Assembly: GCF_001870675.1 (NCBI RefSeq)
Contig: NZ_MEHT01000017.1
Coordinates: 62,001-126,000 of the forward strand
Length of the DNA: 64,000 nucleotides
DNA from: Roseinatronobacter thiooxidans
GTDB taxonomy: Bacteria; Pseudomonadota; Alphaproteobacteria; Rhodobacterales; Rhodobacteraceae
Reading direction: 5' to 3'
The notes beneath the pieces were generated by a model. The model was not told where the DNA came from and ran no database searches. It worked only from the letters and a program-made list of their open reading frames with translations. Numbering within the stretch: the stretch's first letter is position 1; the number at the start of each line of letters is the position of its first letter. Shown piece after piece: positions 17,255-24,636 of the stretch. A program made the position numbers and the translations under genes.

Positions 17255-18723
17255 GTGTCACGATCCGCGATGCAATGACCGATCCGCAGTTGTTTGGCGA
17301 TACTTTTGCAGGGGACAGCTTCAAGGCATGGCGCGCACTGCTATCAGGCTTTTATGGGCTGGAACTATCCGCTGATGAGGCCGCGATCTGGAACGAGGTG
17401 ACAGGGCGCACAGAACAGGCCACAGGGGCGCATGATGAGTTGTGGCTTGTGGTTGGTCGCAGAGGCGGCAAGAGCCATGCAGCGGCGCTTGTGGCAGCGT
17501 ATGAAGCGGCCTTCAAGGATTACAGCGACAGGCTTTCACCGGGTGAAGTTGCAACGGTGATGCTTATTGCCGGTGATCGATCACAAGCGCGCACGCTGTT
17601 GCGCTATGTGCGCGGCCTGTTTGAACACCCGATGTTGAAGCCCTTGGTGTTGCGAGAGACAAGCGAAGGGCTGGAACTGAAAAACCGCACTGCGATTGAA
17701 GTGCATACGGCATCTCACCGGGCAGTGCGCGGCTACACATGCGCAGCCGTGATCTGCGATGAAATTGCATTTTGGTTTTCCGATGGTGCGCGCCCTGATG
17801 CTGAAGTGATAGCCGCCTTGCGCCCTGCATTGGCAACGCTAGGCGGCAAGCTGATTGCACTGTCATCGCCCTATGCGCGGCGCGGAATGCTTTGGACAAC
17901 GTATAAGCGGCATTATGGCAAGGCATCGCAGGTGCTGGTCGCGCAGGCTGCTAGTCGCACCATGAACCCGACCTTGCCTAAACGTGTTGTTGATGATGCG
18001 CTGAAGGATGACGCGGCAAGGGCGAGTGCTGAATACTTGGCGCAGTTTCGCGCGGATATTGAGCAATTCATATCCGTTGAGGTTGTCACAGATGCGCAGC
18101 GCGACAGGCCGTTGGAATTGCCGCGTCAAGATGGTGTTTCCTATTCGGGCTTTGTTGACATGAGCGGTGGCGGCGCTGATGAGCATTCCCTTGCGATTGC
18201 GCACCGTGAAGGCGAGCGGATTATAGTTGATCTTGTGCAGGGTCGCAGGGGCGATCCTGAATCGGCTGTTGCGGCATTTTGCGAAGTGCTGAAGGCATAC
18301 GGCATCGGCACGGTGCATGGCGACAGATACGCGGGCCAGTGGGTGCCAGCGGCATTTCAGCGGCATGGGATCAGCTATCAGGCGGCAAAGCAAAACCGCA
18401 GTGAACTTTATGCATCGTTTGCACCGGCTTTGAATGCTGGGCAGGTGGAATTGCCGCCGGATGATGTAATGGCGCGCCAGTTTTCATCTTTGGAGCGGCG
18501 CACCACGCGCGGGGGGCGGGATCAGATCGACCATGCACCCGGCGCGCATGATGACAGATCAAACGCTTGTGCAGGGGCTGTTACGCTTTGCCTGACTGCC
18601 CGCACAGGCGGTTTCATGGTGTTGGAAGCTGAAGGTGTTTTCGCCCATGAGAATGACGAATTTGCACCCGGTATAAGAGATCGATTCCCTTGGTTGGGGG
18701 TGAGTGCCGGGATGCATTACTGA
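17251..18723 (+). CDS. terL: Phage terminase large subunit (TerL)
   Basis: The 490-residue product contains a complete packaging motor. In the ATPase half, Walker A is VGRRGGKS (68-75) and Walker B is VICDE (167-171, catalytic E171), followed by the coupling motif LIALSSPYARRG. In the RNase H-like nuclease half, the acidic residues are D303 in FVDMSGGG, D358 in HGDRYAGQW and D434/D435 in APGAHDDRSNA. The start at 17251 overlaps the stop of the putative TerS gene. Nothing suggests decay: both active sites are intact. It should translocate element or helper DNA into procapsids through a portal, yet no portal gene exists in the element. The stop codon overlaps the start of a 40-codon micro-ORF (TGATG). 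Confidence 0.92.
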   Translation: MSVTIRDAMTDPQLFGDTFAGDSFKAWRALLSGFYGLELSADEAAIWNEVTGRTEQATGAHDELWLVVGRRGGKSHAAALVAAYEAAFKDYSDRLSPGEVATVMLIAGDRSQARTLLRYVRGLFEHPMLKPLVLRETSEGLELKNRTAIEVHTASHRAVRGYTCAAVICDEIAFWFSDGARPDAEVIAALRPALATLGGKLIALSSPYARRGMLWTTYKRHYGKASQVLVAQAASRTMNPTLPKRVVDDALKDDAARASAEYLAQFRADIEQFISVEVVTDAQRDRPLELPRQDGVSYSGFVDMSGGGADEHSLAIAHREGERIIVDLVQGRRGDPESAVAAFCEVLKAYGIGTVHGDRYAGQWVPAAFQRHGISYQAAKQNRSELYASFAPALNAGQVELPPDDVMARQFSSLERRTTRGGRDQIDHAPGAHDDRSNACAGAVTLCLTARTGGFMVLEAEGVFAHENDEFAPGIRDRFPWLGVSAGMHY

Positions 18724-18845
18724 TGGTGAGGCCAGAGACCAGCGGGATGCTGGGTTGGGTTTTCCAGTGGCTGACCAGCGGGATGCTGGGGCTGCGAAAT
18801 GGAGATGAAAACCATATCGCAGAAAGGACACGCGATGAATACTGA
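18723..18845 (+). CDS. Micro-ORF between terL and the capsid gene (40 aa)
   Basis: The frame reads MVRPETSGMLGWVFQWLTSG and ends with IAERTRDEY. Its ATG overlaps the terL stop codon (TGATG) and its end overlaps the start of the capsid gene by 11 bases, so it bridges the two genes in one coupled chain. TSGMLG occurs twice, because the DNA holds an 18-bp direct repeat. No homologue is known to me. It may be a real microprotein, or only a translational bridge created by the repeat. Confidence 0.4.
   Translation: MVRPETSGMLGWVFQWLTSGMLGLRNGDENHIAERTRDEY
18737..18790 (+). repeat. Tandem 18-bp hairpin repeat between terL and capsid genes
   Basis: GACCAGCGGGATGCTGGG occurs at 18737-18754 and again at 18773-18790, 36 bases apart. 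Each copy contains a small hairpin (CCAGC, loop GGGAT, GCTGG). The spacing is a multiple of three, so the repeat also duplicates TSGMLG in the micro-ORF. A role in mRNA processing or protein binding is possible but unproven. Confidence 0.65.
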
Positions 18846-19959
18846 ACTTAAGGAAATCGTTGACTTGACAGCCAATGTTAAAGCGATGGTTGAGAAAAAG
18901 CATTCCGATTTTGACCGCCGGTTGAACCAGCTTCAAGCGGTGATGGGGCGTCCTGATTTTGCCGGTGAAGCCGCCGTGCATGAAAAGGGCGATGAAGCAA
19001 AATCGATTGACGCATGGGCGCGATCTGGTGAATTCGAGACAAAGGCGCTTTCGATTGTTTCGGATGGTCAAGGCGTGGTGGTGCGCGGTGATTGGTCTGA
19101 TCGTATCTTCAAGCTGGTGCGCGAGACTTCACCAGTGCGACAGGCTGCAAGCGTTCTGCGCACAAGCAAGACAACGCTTGAAGTGCTGGTGGATCGTGGC
19201 GAGCCGAATTCGGCTTGGGTTGCAGAGACTGGCACCCGCGCGCCGACAGCGGCCAGCTTCCTGACCCGGCACCCGATCGAAACGCATGAACACTATGCTT
19301 ATCCCGCCGTGACAAATCACTTGCTGGCAGATGCTGATTTTGATGTTGAAGGTTGGTTGCAAGCCAAGATTGGCACCCGCTTTGGCCGTCAAGAGGCCGC
19401 AGCCTTCATTAACGGTGATGGGGTTGGCAAGGCGCGTGGCATCTTAAACTACACCCGCGTTCCAGATGAGGATTTCACATGGGGCGCTGATCCTGATGCG
19501 TATCAGATTGGCACGGTGTATTCTGGCCTGAATGGTGGCTTTGGAAGTGACGGCATCGATACACTGGGCGATCTGGTGGACAGCCTGAAGGCGGATTATC
19601 TGCCCGGCGCGGCATTTATGATGACGCGGGCCATGCGCAATCTTCTGCGCAAGCTGAAGGACGCGGAAAGCCGCCCATTCTTGCAGCCTTCCTTGTCTGA
19701 AGCGTTGCCGGATCGTTTGATGGGCTATCCCGTGTTTCTGGCCGAAGATATGCCCGCGCTGGGGACTGATGCGGTGGGAATGCTGTTTGGCAATTTCGCC
19801 CAAGCCTATACGGTTGTTGACCGCATGGGAATTCAGGTGATCCGCGATCCGTATTCGCAACCGGGCTTTGTGCGTTACTACGTTTCAAAGCGCGTGGGTG
19901 GTGCCGTGACCAATCCAGAGGCCGTGAAGGCGCTGGTGCTGGGCATCAAGCCTGAATGA
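18835..19959 (+). CDS. HK97-fold phage major capsid protein
   Basis: The 374-residue protein has an N-terminal coiled-coil-like region (about residues 1-45, DLTANVKAMVEKKHSDFDRR) resembling the scaffolding delta domain of HK97. The capsid fold follows, with VRETSPVRQAASVL, VAETGTRAPT, AAAFINGDGVGKARGILNY and GYPVFLAEDMPALG, all characteristic of the phage_capsid family. The start at 18835 has AAGGA 7 bases upstream; an earlier ATG at 18799 lacks a good site. It should build the icosahedral shell. HK97-type capsids normally need a portal, and often a protease to remove the delta domain, but neither is encoded here. A hairpin terminator lies 121 bases downstream. Confidence 0.9.
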   Translation: MNTELKEIVDLTANVKAMVEKKHSDFDRRLNQLQAVMGRPDFAGEAAVHEKGDEAKSIDAWARSGEFETKALSIVSDGQGVVVRGDWSDRIFKLVRETSPVRQAASVLRTSKTTLEVLVDRGEPNSAWVAETGTRAPTAASFLTRHPIETHEHYAYPAVTNHLLADADFDVEGWLQAKIGTRFGRQEAAAFINGDGVGKARGILNYTRVPDEDFTWGADPDAYQIGTVYSGLNGGFGSDGIDTLGDLVDSLKADYLPGAAFMMTRAMRNLLRKLKDAESRPFLQPSLSEALPDRLMGYPVFLAEDMPALGTDAVGMLFGNFAQAYTVVDRMGIQVIRDPYSQPGFVRYYVSKRVGGAVTNPEAVKALVLGIKPE

Positions 19960-20079
19960 TTACCCTAGCCGCCAAGGGGCCGAAAGGCGCAGGGCGGATG
20001 CGGATTAGCCGGATCGTGCCGCAATTCGAGAAAACACCGGCAGCACTGGGCTTTGTGAACCCGAAGTTGACAGTGCAGG

Positions 20080-20106
20080 GGGCAGGCTTTCGGGCCTGCC
20101 CTTTTT
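20080..20106 (+). terminator. Rho-independent terminator of the packaging-capsid operon
   Basis: A perfect 8-bp stem (GGGCAGGC at 20080-20087, GCCTGCCC at 20094-20101) with a 6-base loop is followed by TTTTT. It lies 121 bases past the capsid stop codon and ends the late transcript. Confidence 0.85.
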
Positions 20107-20125
20107 CACAAGAGGGGGCTTTGAT

Positions 20126-20323
20126 GTGGCGGTAAATCCTGATCTTGCTTTGTGGCGTGCTGTTCTGGTCGCTGGCCTGCATGATGCCGCGAAAGGCATA
20201 GATGAGGCATGGCTAGGATCACGCGACTTTATGGCGGTGTGCGATCTTGCGCAGGTCGAGCCGCAGGCGGTGTTGCGCGCCTATCGGCCAGATCGATTCG
20301 CCAGAATGCCGAAAGTAGCATGA
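20126..20323 (+). CDS. Small conserved-looking protein at the right end of the element
   Basis: A 65-residue frame with a GTG start begins VAVNPDLALWRAVLVAGLHD, contains AWLGSRDFMAVCDLAQVEP and ends with YRPDRFARMPKVA. A strong GAGGGGG box lies 10 bases before the GTG. The pattern 'WLGSRDF..VC.LA.V.P..VLR' resembles small proteins I recall from Rhodobacterales prophages and plasmids, without known function. It lies beyond the terminator and 87 bases before the right attachment repeat, where excision or replication accessory genes are sometimes placed. The function is unknown. Confidence 0.6.
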   Translation: MAVNPDLALWRAVLVAGLHDAAKGIDEAWLGSRDFMAVCDLAQVEPQAVLRAYRPDRFARMPKVA

Positions 20324-20410
20324 AACAAGCGTTTTTTCGTTGATGGGTATTCAGGCGGGTAAGCTGAATTACCTTCAAGAAAATCCTTTAATTTCATGCG
20401 CTTACGGGGA

Positions 20411-20429
20411 ATATTGGAGCGGGTGAAGG
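20411..20429 (+). repeat. Right attachment repeat of the integrated element
   Basis: The 19 bases equal those at 11569-11587. Fifteen of them are the 3' end of tRNA-Gly(CCC) on the minus strand, and the other four lie outside the tRNA. The element therefore ends here and the tRNA gene stays intact. Confidence 0.88.
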
Positions 20430-20488
20430 GAATCGAACCCTCGTATTCAGCTTGGGAAGCTGCTGCTCTACCATTGAGCTACACCCGC
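20415..20488 (-). tRNA. tRNA-Gly (anticodon CCC)
   Basis: The 74-nt minus-strand sequence folds as a cloverleaf. The acceptor stem GCGGGTG/CACCCGC pairs perfectly, and the D arm GCTC..GAGC, the anticodon loop TTCCCAA (anticodon CCC) and the T arm with GGTTCGATTCC are all present, with CCA encoded at the end (TCCA). The body closely matches known bacterial tRNA-Gly(CCC) genes. One pair at the top of the anticodon stem is G/A. The 3' end serves as the attachment site of the integrated element. Confidence 0.95.
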
Positions 20489-20533
20489 GTTCTATATGCC
20501 AATACTCTGTGCCCTATATCGCGTCAAGCCAGA

Positions 20534-21022
20534 TCAGAACGGGATTTCGTCATCCATATCGGATGGGCCGGACGGGGCAGGGCTGCGCCCTCTGCCATAG
20601 TCGCCACCGCGATCCTGCCCGCCGCCGTAATCGCCACCGCTGCTGCTGCCACCACCGCCGCCACCATCGCCGCGCCCGCCCAGCATGGTCAATTCGCTTC
20701 TGTAGGGGCGCAACACTATCTCGGTTGTGTAGCGGTCTGCGCCGGATTGATCCTGCCATTTGCGGGTTTCAAGCTGGCCTTCGATATAGACGGTGGAGCC
20801 TTTGCGCAAATACTGCTCGGCCACGCGCACCAGCGGTTCGGAGAAAATGGCGACGCTGTGCCATTCGGTTTTTTCGCGCTGCTCGCCGCTGGCCTTGTCG
20901 CGCCAGCGTTCCGATGTGGCAATGCGCAGGTTGCAGACCTTGCCGCCATTGGGAAAGTTGCGAACCTCTGGATCGCGGCCCAGATTTCCGATGATGATGA
21001 CCTTGTTGACTGATCCTGCCAT
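20534..21022 (-). CDS. ssb: Single-stranded DNA-binding protein
   Basis: The 162-residue product has the OB-fold SSB domain (about residues 1-110, [52 protein letters not shown]). A Gly/Ser/Asp-rich flexible linker follows, ending in the conserved acidic tip DMDDEIPF that binds partner proteins. Length and layout are those of the housekeeping SSB used in replication and repair. AAGGAAG precedes the ATG. The gene is divergent from the lytic transglycosylase, with 178 bases between the chosen starts, and 45 bases before tRNA-Gly on the same strand. Confidence 0.96.
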   Translation of the reverse strand: MAGSVNKVIIIGNLGRDPEVRNFPNGGKVCNLRIATSERWRDKASGEQREKTEWHSVAIFSEPLVRVAEQYLRKGSTVYIEGQLETRKWQDQSGADRYTTEIVLRPYRSELTMLGGRGDGGGGGGSSSGGDYGGGQDRGGDYGRGRSPAPSGPSDMDDEIPF

Positions 21023-21200
21023 GGGAACTTCCTTTTGAACTCTCGCGCGGCGGTGTTAGCCGAATCCGCATCGCGCATGCTTGCGCCTTCATTCCTTATC
21101 GACGCGACATGGTAAAGAAGCAATGAAGATGCGCAAGGCAACTGCGCGCCGATGGTCAAGATTTGCTGGAAAAAAAAATGGCAGATGGTATGACACTGTC

Positions 21201-21833
21201 ATGACTTGGGGCATGACACAGAAAATGCACGGGCTTGCGGCACGGCTGATCGGGGCCTGCGTGGTTTGGCTTGTCGTTGCAGACCCCGTGGGGGCACAGG
21301 GGCTGAACCTGTCGGGCGCGGATCGGGGGCGGCTTGATACCGTGCGCGCGGCGGGCAGGGTGATTGACGGGCGGTTGTCCGAACAATATTCGGCTTCTGC
21401 CCGGTTGCTGCCCAAATCTGCGGTGGCTGCGGCACCTGCGGCCATTCCGCGCTATAATGGCCGATATACAGGGGCCTATCTGGAAGTGGCGCGCGCGGCG
21501 GCGCGCAGGCACAATATTCCCGAAGACCTGTTTTTGCGGCTGGTCAATCAGGAAAGCCGTTGGAACCAAAGTGCGATTTCGTCAAAAGGGGCGATAGGGC
21601 TGGCGCAACTGATGCCGGGCACCGCGCAAATGCTGCGGGTGGACCCGAATGACCCGCAACAAAACCTTGAGGGCGGCGCGCGCTATCTGCGCATGATGTA
21701 TGACAAGTTCGGCGACTGGAAGCTGGCGCTTGCGGCCTATAATGCGGGCCCGGGCAAGGTGGAACAGCATGGCGGCATTCCGCCCTATGCCGAAACGCAA
21801 AACTATGTCCGCATCATCCTTGGCGCGGGCTGA
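21201..21833 (+). CDS. SLT-type lytic transglycosylase (exported)
   Basis: The start at 21201 gives a 210-residue protein with a signal peptide (HGLAARLIGACVVWLVVADP, cleavage after VGAQG or nearby). The SLT_1 domain has the catalytic Glu in LVNQESRWNQSA, then GAIGLAQLMPGTAQ and LALAAYNAGPGKVEQHGGIP. It should cleave peptidoglycan glycan strands in the periplasm. Starts at 21081 or 21123 are possible in frame but would place 25-40 charged residues before the signal peptide, so 21201 is preferred with moderate confidence. It differs in family from the two MltB-type enzymes at 6129-8770. Confidence 0.88.
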   Translation: MTWGMTQKMHGLAARLIGACVVWLVVADPVGAQGLNLSGADRGRLDTVRAAGRVIDGRLSEQYSASARLLPKSAVAAAPAAIPRYNGRYTGAYLEVARAAARRHNIPEDLFLRLVNQESRWNQSAISSKGAIGLAQLMPGTAQMLRVDPNDPQQNLEGGARYLRMMYDKFGDWKLALAAYNAGPGKVEQHGGIPPYAETQNYVRIILGAG

Positions 21834-21903
21834 GTTTTCGGGGTTGAACTGCGGCACGCGCCTGCGCAGAGTGGGGCAAACCCACGCATCCCCCGGAGCA
21901 TAG

Positions 21904-23163
21904 ATGACCGCGCCTGTCCTTGACCTTGAATTCGTCCGCGCGCAATTTCCCGCCTTTTCCGAAGCCAGCCTGCATGGGCAGGTGTTTTTTGAGAATGCTG
22001 GCGGGTCTTACACGTGCAAGCCCGTTATCGACCGGCTGATGCGGTTTTACCACAGTCGCAAGGTGCAACCCTATGGCGCATACGAGGCGTCGCGCCTTGC
22101 AGGCGCAGAGATGGATGAGGCGCGCACACGCCTTGCGGCCATGATGGGCGTGGATGCGGATGAATTGAGCTTCGGCCCCTCGACCACGGCCAATACCTAT
22201 GTGCTGGCGCAGGCTTTCGGGGAGTTTCTGGCACCGGGTGATGCGATTATCGTGACCGATCAGGACCATGAGGCCAATTCCGGCCCATGGCGCCGGCTGG
22301 CCGCGCGCGGAATCGAGGTGCGGGAATGGCAGATTGACCCGCAGAGCGGGCATCTGGACCCTGCCGCGCTGTGGGAGTTGCTGGATGACACGGTCAAGCT
22401 GGTCTGTTTCCCGCATTGCTCGAATGTGGTGGGAGAGATCAATCCGGTGGGCGAGATTTGCACGCAGTTGCGCGCGGCGGGTGTATATTCTTGCGTGGAT
22501 GGCGTGTCTTATGCGCCGCATGGGCTGCCCGATGTGGCAGGGCTTGGGGCGGATATATACCTGTTTTCCGCATACAAGACGTATGGGCCGCATCAGGGGC
22601 TGATGGTGATCCGGCGCGCCTTGGGCGATGTGTTGCCCCATCAGGGGCATTATTTCAACGCGGATGTGTTGTATAAACGCTTTACCCCCGCAGGGCCGGA
22701 CCATGCGCAGATTGCAGCCTGTGCGGGCATGGCCGATTACATCGACGCGCTGCATGCGCATCATTTTGGCCAAACCGCCGGGGGCGGGGCAGGAGGTGCC
22801 GGATCAAGTCCGGCACAGCGTTGCGCAGATATTCATGACCTGATGCGCGCCCATGAAACGGCGCTTTTGCAACCGCTTCTGGACCAGCTCTGTGGTCGCA
22901 ATGACCTGCGCCTGTTGGGGCCATCCGTGGCGGGCACCCGCGCGCCCACGGTTGCGCTGGCGCATACGCGCCCCGCAGCAGAGTTGGCGCGCGCCCTTGC
23001 CGCGCACGGGATTATGGCGGGGGGTGGCAGTTTTTACGCCGATCGCGCCTTGCGCGCACAGGGGATTGACCCCGCGCATGGGGTCTTGCGCCTGTCTTTT
23101 GTGCATTATGCAACGCAAGCTGATCTTGACCGCCTGTTAACCGTGCTAGATCAGGCGCTGTGA
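21904..23163 (+). CDS. Class V aminotransferase fold PLP enzyme (cysteine desulfurase-like)
   Basis: The 419-residue protein begins with FVRAQFPAFSEASLHGQVFF and carries ENAGGSYTCKPVI, FGPSTTANTYVLAQAF, TDQDHEANSGPW, the Asp/His of DGVSYAPHGLPDV and the PLP-binding lysine in LFSAYKTYGPHQG. It belongs to the cysteine desulfurase/selenocysteine lyase-like branch of class V enzymes, but the active-site cysteine loop of true desulfurases cannot be identified with certainty, so the substrate is open. An insertion of GAGSSPAQRC-like residues at about 297-309 is encoded by a REP-like palindrome and is probably a surface loop. The gene precedes the photolyase gene by 25 bases. Confidence 0.82.
   Translation: MTAPVLDLEFVRAQFPAFSEASLHGQVFFENAGGSYTCKPVIDRLMRFYHSRKVQPYGAYEASRLAGAEMDEARTRLAAMMGVDADELSFGPSTTANTYVLAQAFGEFLAPGDAIIVTDQDHEANSGPWRRLAARGIEVREWQIDPQSGHLDPAALWELLDDTVKLVCFPHCSNVVGEINPVGEICTQLRAAGVYSCVDGVSYAPHGLPDVAGLGADIYLFSAYKTYGPHQGLMVIRRALGDVLPHQGHYFNADVLYKRFTPAGPDHAQIAACAGMADYIDALHAHHFGQTAGGGAGGAGSSPAQRCADIHDLMRAHETALLQPLLDQLCGRNDLRLLGPSVAGTRAPTVALAHTRPAAELARALAAHGIMAGGGSFYADRALRAQGIDPAHGVLRLSFVHYATQADLDRLLTVLDQAL
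22794..22820 (+). repeat. REP-like palindrome inside a coding gene, copy 2
   Basis: GTGCCGGA (22796-22803) pairs with TCCGGCAC (22809-22816) across 5 bases. The flanks AGGT and AGCGTTGC match the other copies. It lies in frame within the class V PLP enzyme gene and encodes a Gly/Ser-rich loop. Confidence 0.6.
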
Positions 23164-23188
23164 CACAGTAAAACGCAGGTAGGCCGGT

Positions 23189-24607
23189 TTGAGCGATACT
23201 CGTCCCATTTTGCTATGGTTCCGGCGTGATCTGCGCCTGAGCGATCATCCTGCACTGGATGCGGCGGCCCGCAGCGGACGCCCCGTTATTCCGGTATTCG
23301 TGCAGGATGAGGTCGTGGACATGCTGGGGGCCGCGCCGAAATGGCGGTTGGGTCTGGGGGTAGAGGCGTTTTGCGACAGCCTTGCCCAGCTTGGATCGCG
23401 TCTGATCCTGCGCAAGGGCGATGCGTTGGGCGCATTGCAGCAGCTGATTGACGAGACAGGCGCGGGCGCGGTCTGGTGGACGCGCCAATATGACCCCGAC
23501 CAGATTGCACGCGACACACGCGTGAAATCGGCGCTGCAAGAGGCGGGCTTGGACGCGCGAAGCTTCCATGGCCATCTGTTGTTCGAGCCTTGGGATGTGG
23601 CGACAGGGCAGGGGAAGTTTTATCAGGTCTACACCCCGTTCTGGCGCGCCGTGCGCGCGCGCGACACGGGCGCAAGGCTGGTGCCGCCCCGTGAGCTGCG
23701 CGCCCCTGCCACTTGGCCGCGCAGCGACGCGCTGGCCAGTTGGGAGATGGGGCGCGCGATGGGGCGGGGGGCGGCGATTGTGCGCCCTTATCTGCATATC
23801 GGGGAAGGGGCGGCGCAAAAGCGTCTGGCCGAGTTTGCCCATACGCGGATCGACAGCTACAGTGCCGAGCGTGACCGGATGGACCGCGATGCAACCTCGG
23901 GCCTGTCGGAAAACCTGACATATGGCGAAATCAGCCCGCGCGCGCTGTGGGACGCAGGCGCGCGCGCCATGGCAGAAGGCAAGGCGGGTGCCGAGACATT
24001 TCTTAAAGAAGTGGTCTGGCGTGAATTTGCCTATCATCTGGTGTATCATACCCCCCACATTACCCATGAAAGCTGGCGCGCAGGCTGGGAGACATTCCCA
24101 TGGCAGGACGAAACAGACACGACATTACAGTGGAAACAGGGGCGCACGGGCATAGAAATCGTCGATGCCGCGATGCGTGAGCTGTATGTCACAGGACGCA
24201 TGCACAACCGTGCACGCATGCTGGTCGGGTCATACCTGACCAAACACATGATGACGCATTGGCGCGTGGGGCAACGCTGGTTCGAGGAGTGCTTGATCGA
24301 CTGGGACCCTGCCGCAAACGCTATGGGCTGGCAATGGGTTGCCGGATCGGGGCCGGATGCCTCGCCGTATTTCCGGATTTTCAACCCCGATACGCAGGCC
24401 GATAAATTCGACCCCAAGCGCCACTACCGCACGCGCTGGGTGGCAGAGCTGTCGGCTGCACCGCCCCAGACGGCGCTGTCTTTCTTCGACGCCTGCCCGC
24501 GCAGCTGGCAGATGGACCCCAAGGCGCGCTATCCCGCGCCTGTGGTCGAGCTTGCGACTGGACGGCAGCGGGCGCTCAGCGCATATGAACACAGAAAAAC
24601 AGCCTGA
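23189..24607 (+). CDS. phrB: Deoxyribodipyrimidine photolyase
   Basis: The 472-residue product has the N-terminal antenna-binding alpha/beta domain (ILLWFRRDLRLSDHPALDAA) and the C-terminal FAD-binding domain. Landmarks in the latter are LSENLTYGEISPRALW, FLKEVVWREFAYHLVYH, TGIEIVDAAMRELYVTGRMH and NAMGWQWVAGSGPDASPYFR. These match class I CPD photolyases, which use blue light to split pyrimidine dimers. The tryptophans of the electron-transfer chain region (WREF, WQWVAG) are present. The start is a TTG at 23189 with AGG upstream. The CFA synthase gene follows 29 bases downstream; both genes are known sigma-E/ChrR targets in Rhodobacter sphaeroides. Confidence 0.92.
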   Translation: MSDTRPILLWFRRDLRLSDHPALDAAARSGRPVIPVFVQDEVVDMLGAAPKWRLGLGVEAFCDSLAQLGSRLILRKGDALGALQQLIDETGAGAVWWTRQYDPDQIARDTRVKSALQEAGLDARSFHGHLLFEPWDVATGQGKFYQVYTPFWRAVRARDTGARLVPPRELRAPATWPRSDALASWEMGRAMGRGAAIVRPYLHIGEGAAQKRLAEFAHTRIDSYSAERDRMDRDATSGLSENLTYGEISPRALWDAGARAMAEGKAGAETFLKEVVWREFAYHLVYHTPHITHESWRAGWETFPWQDETDTTLQWKQGRTGIEIVDAAMRELYVTGRMHNRARMLVGSYLTKHMMTHWRVGQRWFEECLIDWDPAANAMGWQWVAGSGPDASPYFRIFNPDTQADKFDPKRHYRTRWVAELSAAPPQTALSFFDACPRSWQMDPKARYPAPVVELATGRQRALSAYEHRKTA

Positions 24608-24636
24608 AGCGGCGACATACAGGGACATATCCGCAG

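Larger units (their letters stand above)
11569..20429 (+). mobile_element. Phage-satellite-like integrated element in tRNA-Gly(CCC)
   Basis: An approximately 8.85-kb element is bounded by the 19-bp direct repeat ATATTGGAGCGGGTGAAGG (11569-11587 and 20411-20429). The right copy is the 3' end of an intact tRNA-Gly gene, so tRNA function is restored on integration. In order it carries: P4-type tyrosine integrase, an unknown gene, AlpA regulator, two tiny genes, AEP-primase/SF3-type helicase, an inverted iteron-like repeat, a TerS-position gene, TerL, a micro-ORF, the HK97-fold capsid gene, a terminator and a small end gene. All genes point the same way. No portal, prohead protease, head-tail connector, tail, lysis or CI-type repressor gene could be found, which points to a satellite dependent on a helper phage rather than a full prophage. 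The gene order (int, alpA, primase, packaging, capsid) recalls capsid-forming PICIs, but the structural set is much smaller. Confidence 0.85.

Noticed and set aside
19956-20135. A 59-codon frame overlapping the capsid stop codon (ATGA)
   Set aside because: The frame runs straight through a textbook rho-independent terminator (20080-20106), so it is unlikely to be a real gene, although the ATGA overlap is suggestive.
20396-21013. A plus-strand frame across tRNA-Gly and ssb with the peptide RVKGIEPSYSAWEAA
   Set aside because: This is the well-known false peptide antisense to tRNA-Gly, continued as a shadow of the ssb gene.
21023-21042. A LexA box before ssb
   Set aside because: Two GTTC units occur, but with 8 rather than 7 bases between them, and the second overlaps the ribosome binding region. 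This does not fit the alphaproteobacterial GTTC-N7-GTTC site.
23121-23150. A sigma-E (singlet oxygen) promoter before the photolyase gene
   Set aside because: TGATCT is near the -35 consensus, but the nearest possible -10 is too far away for the expected spacing, and the site lies inside the upstream gene.
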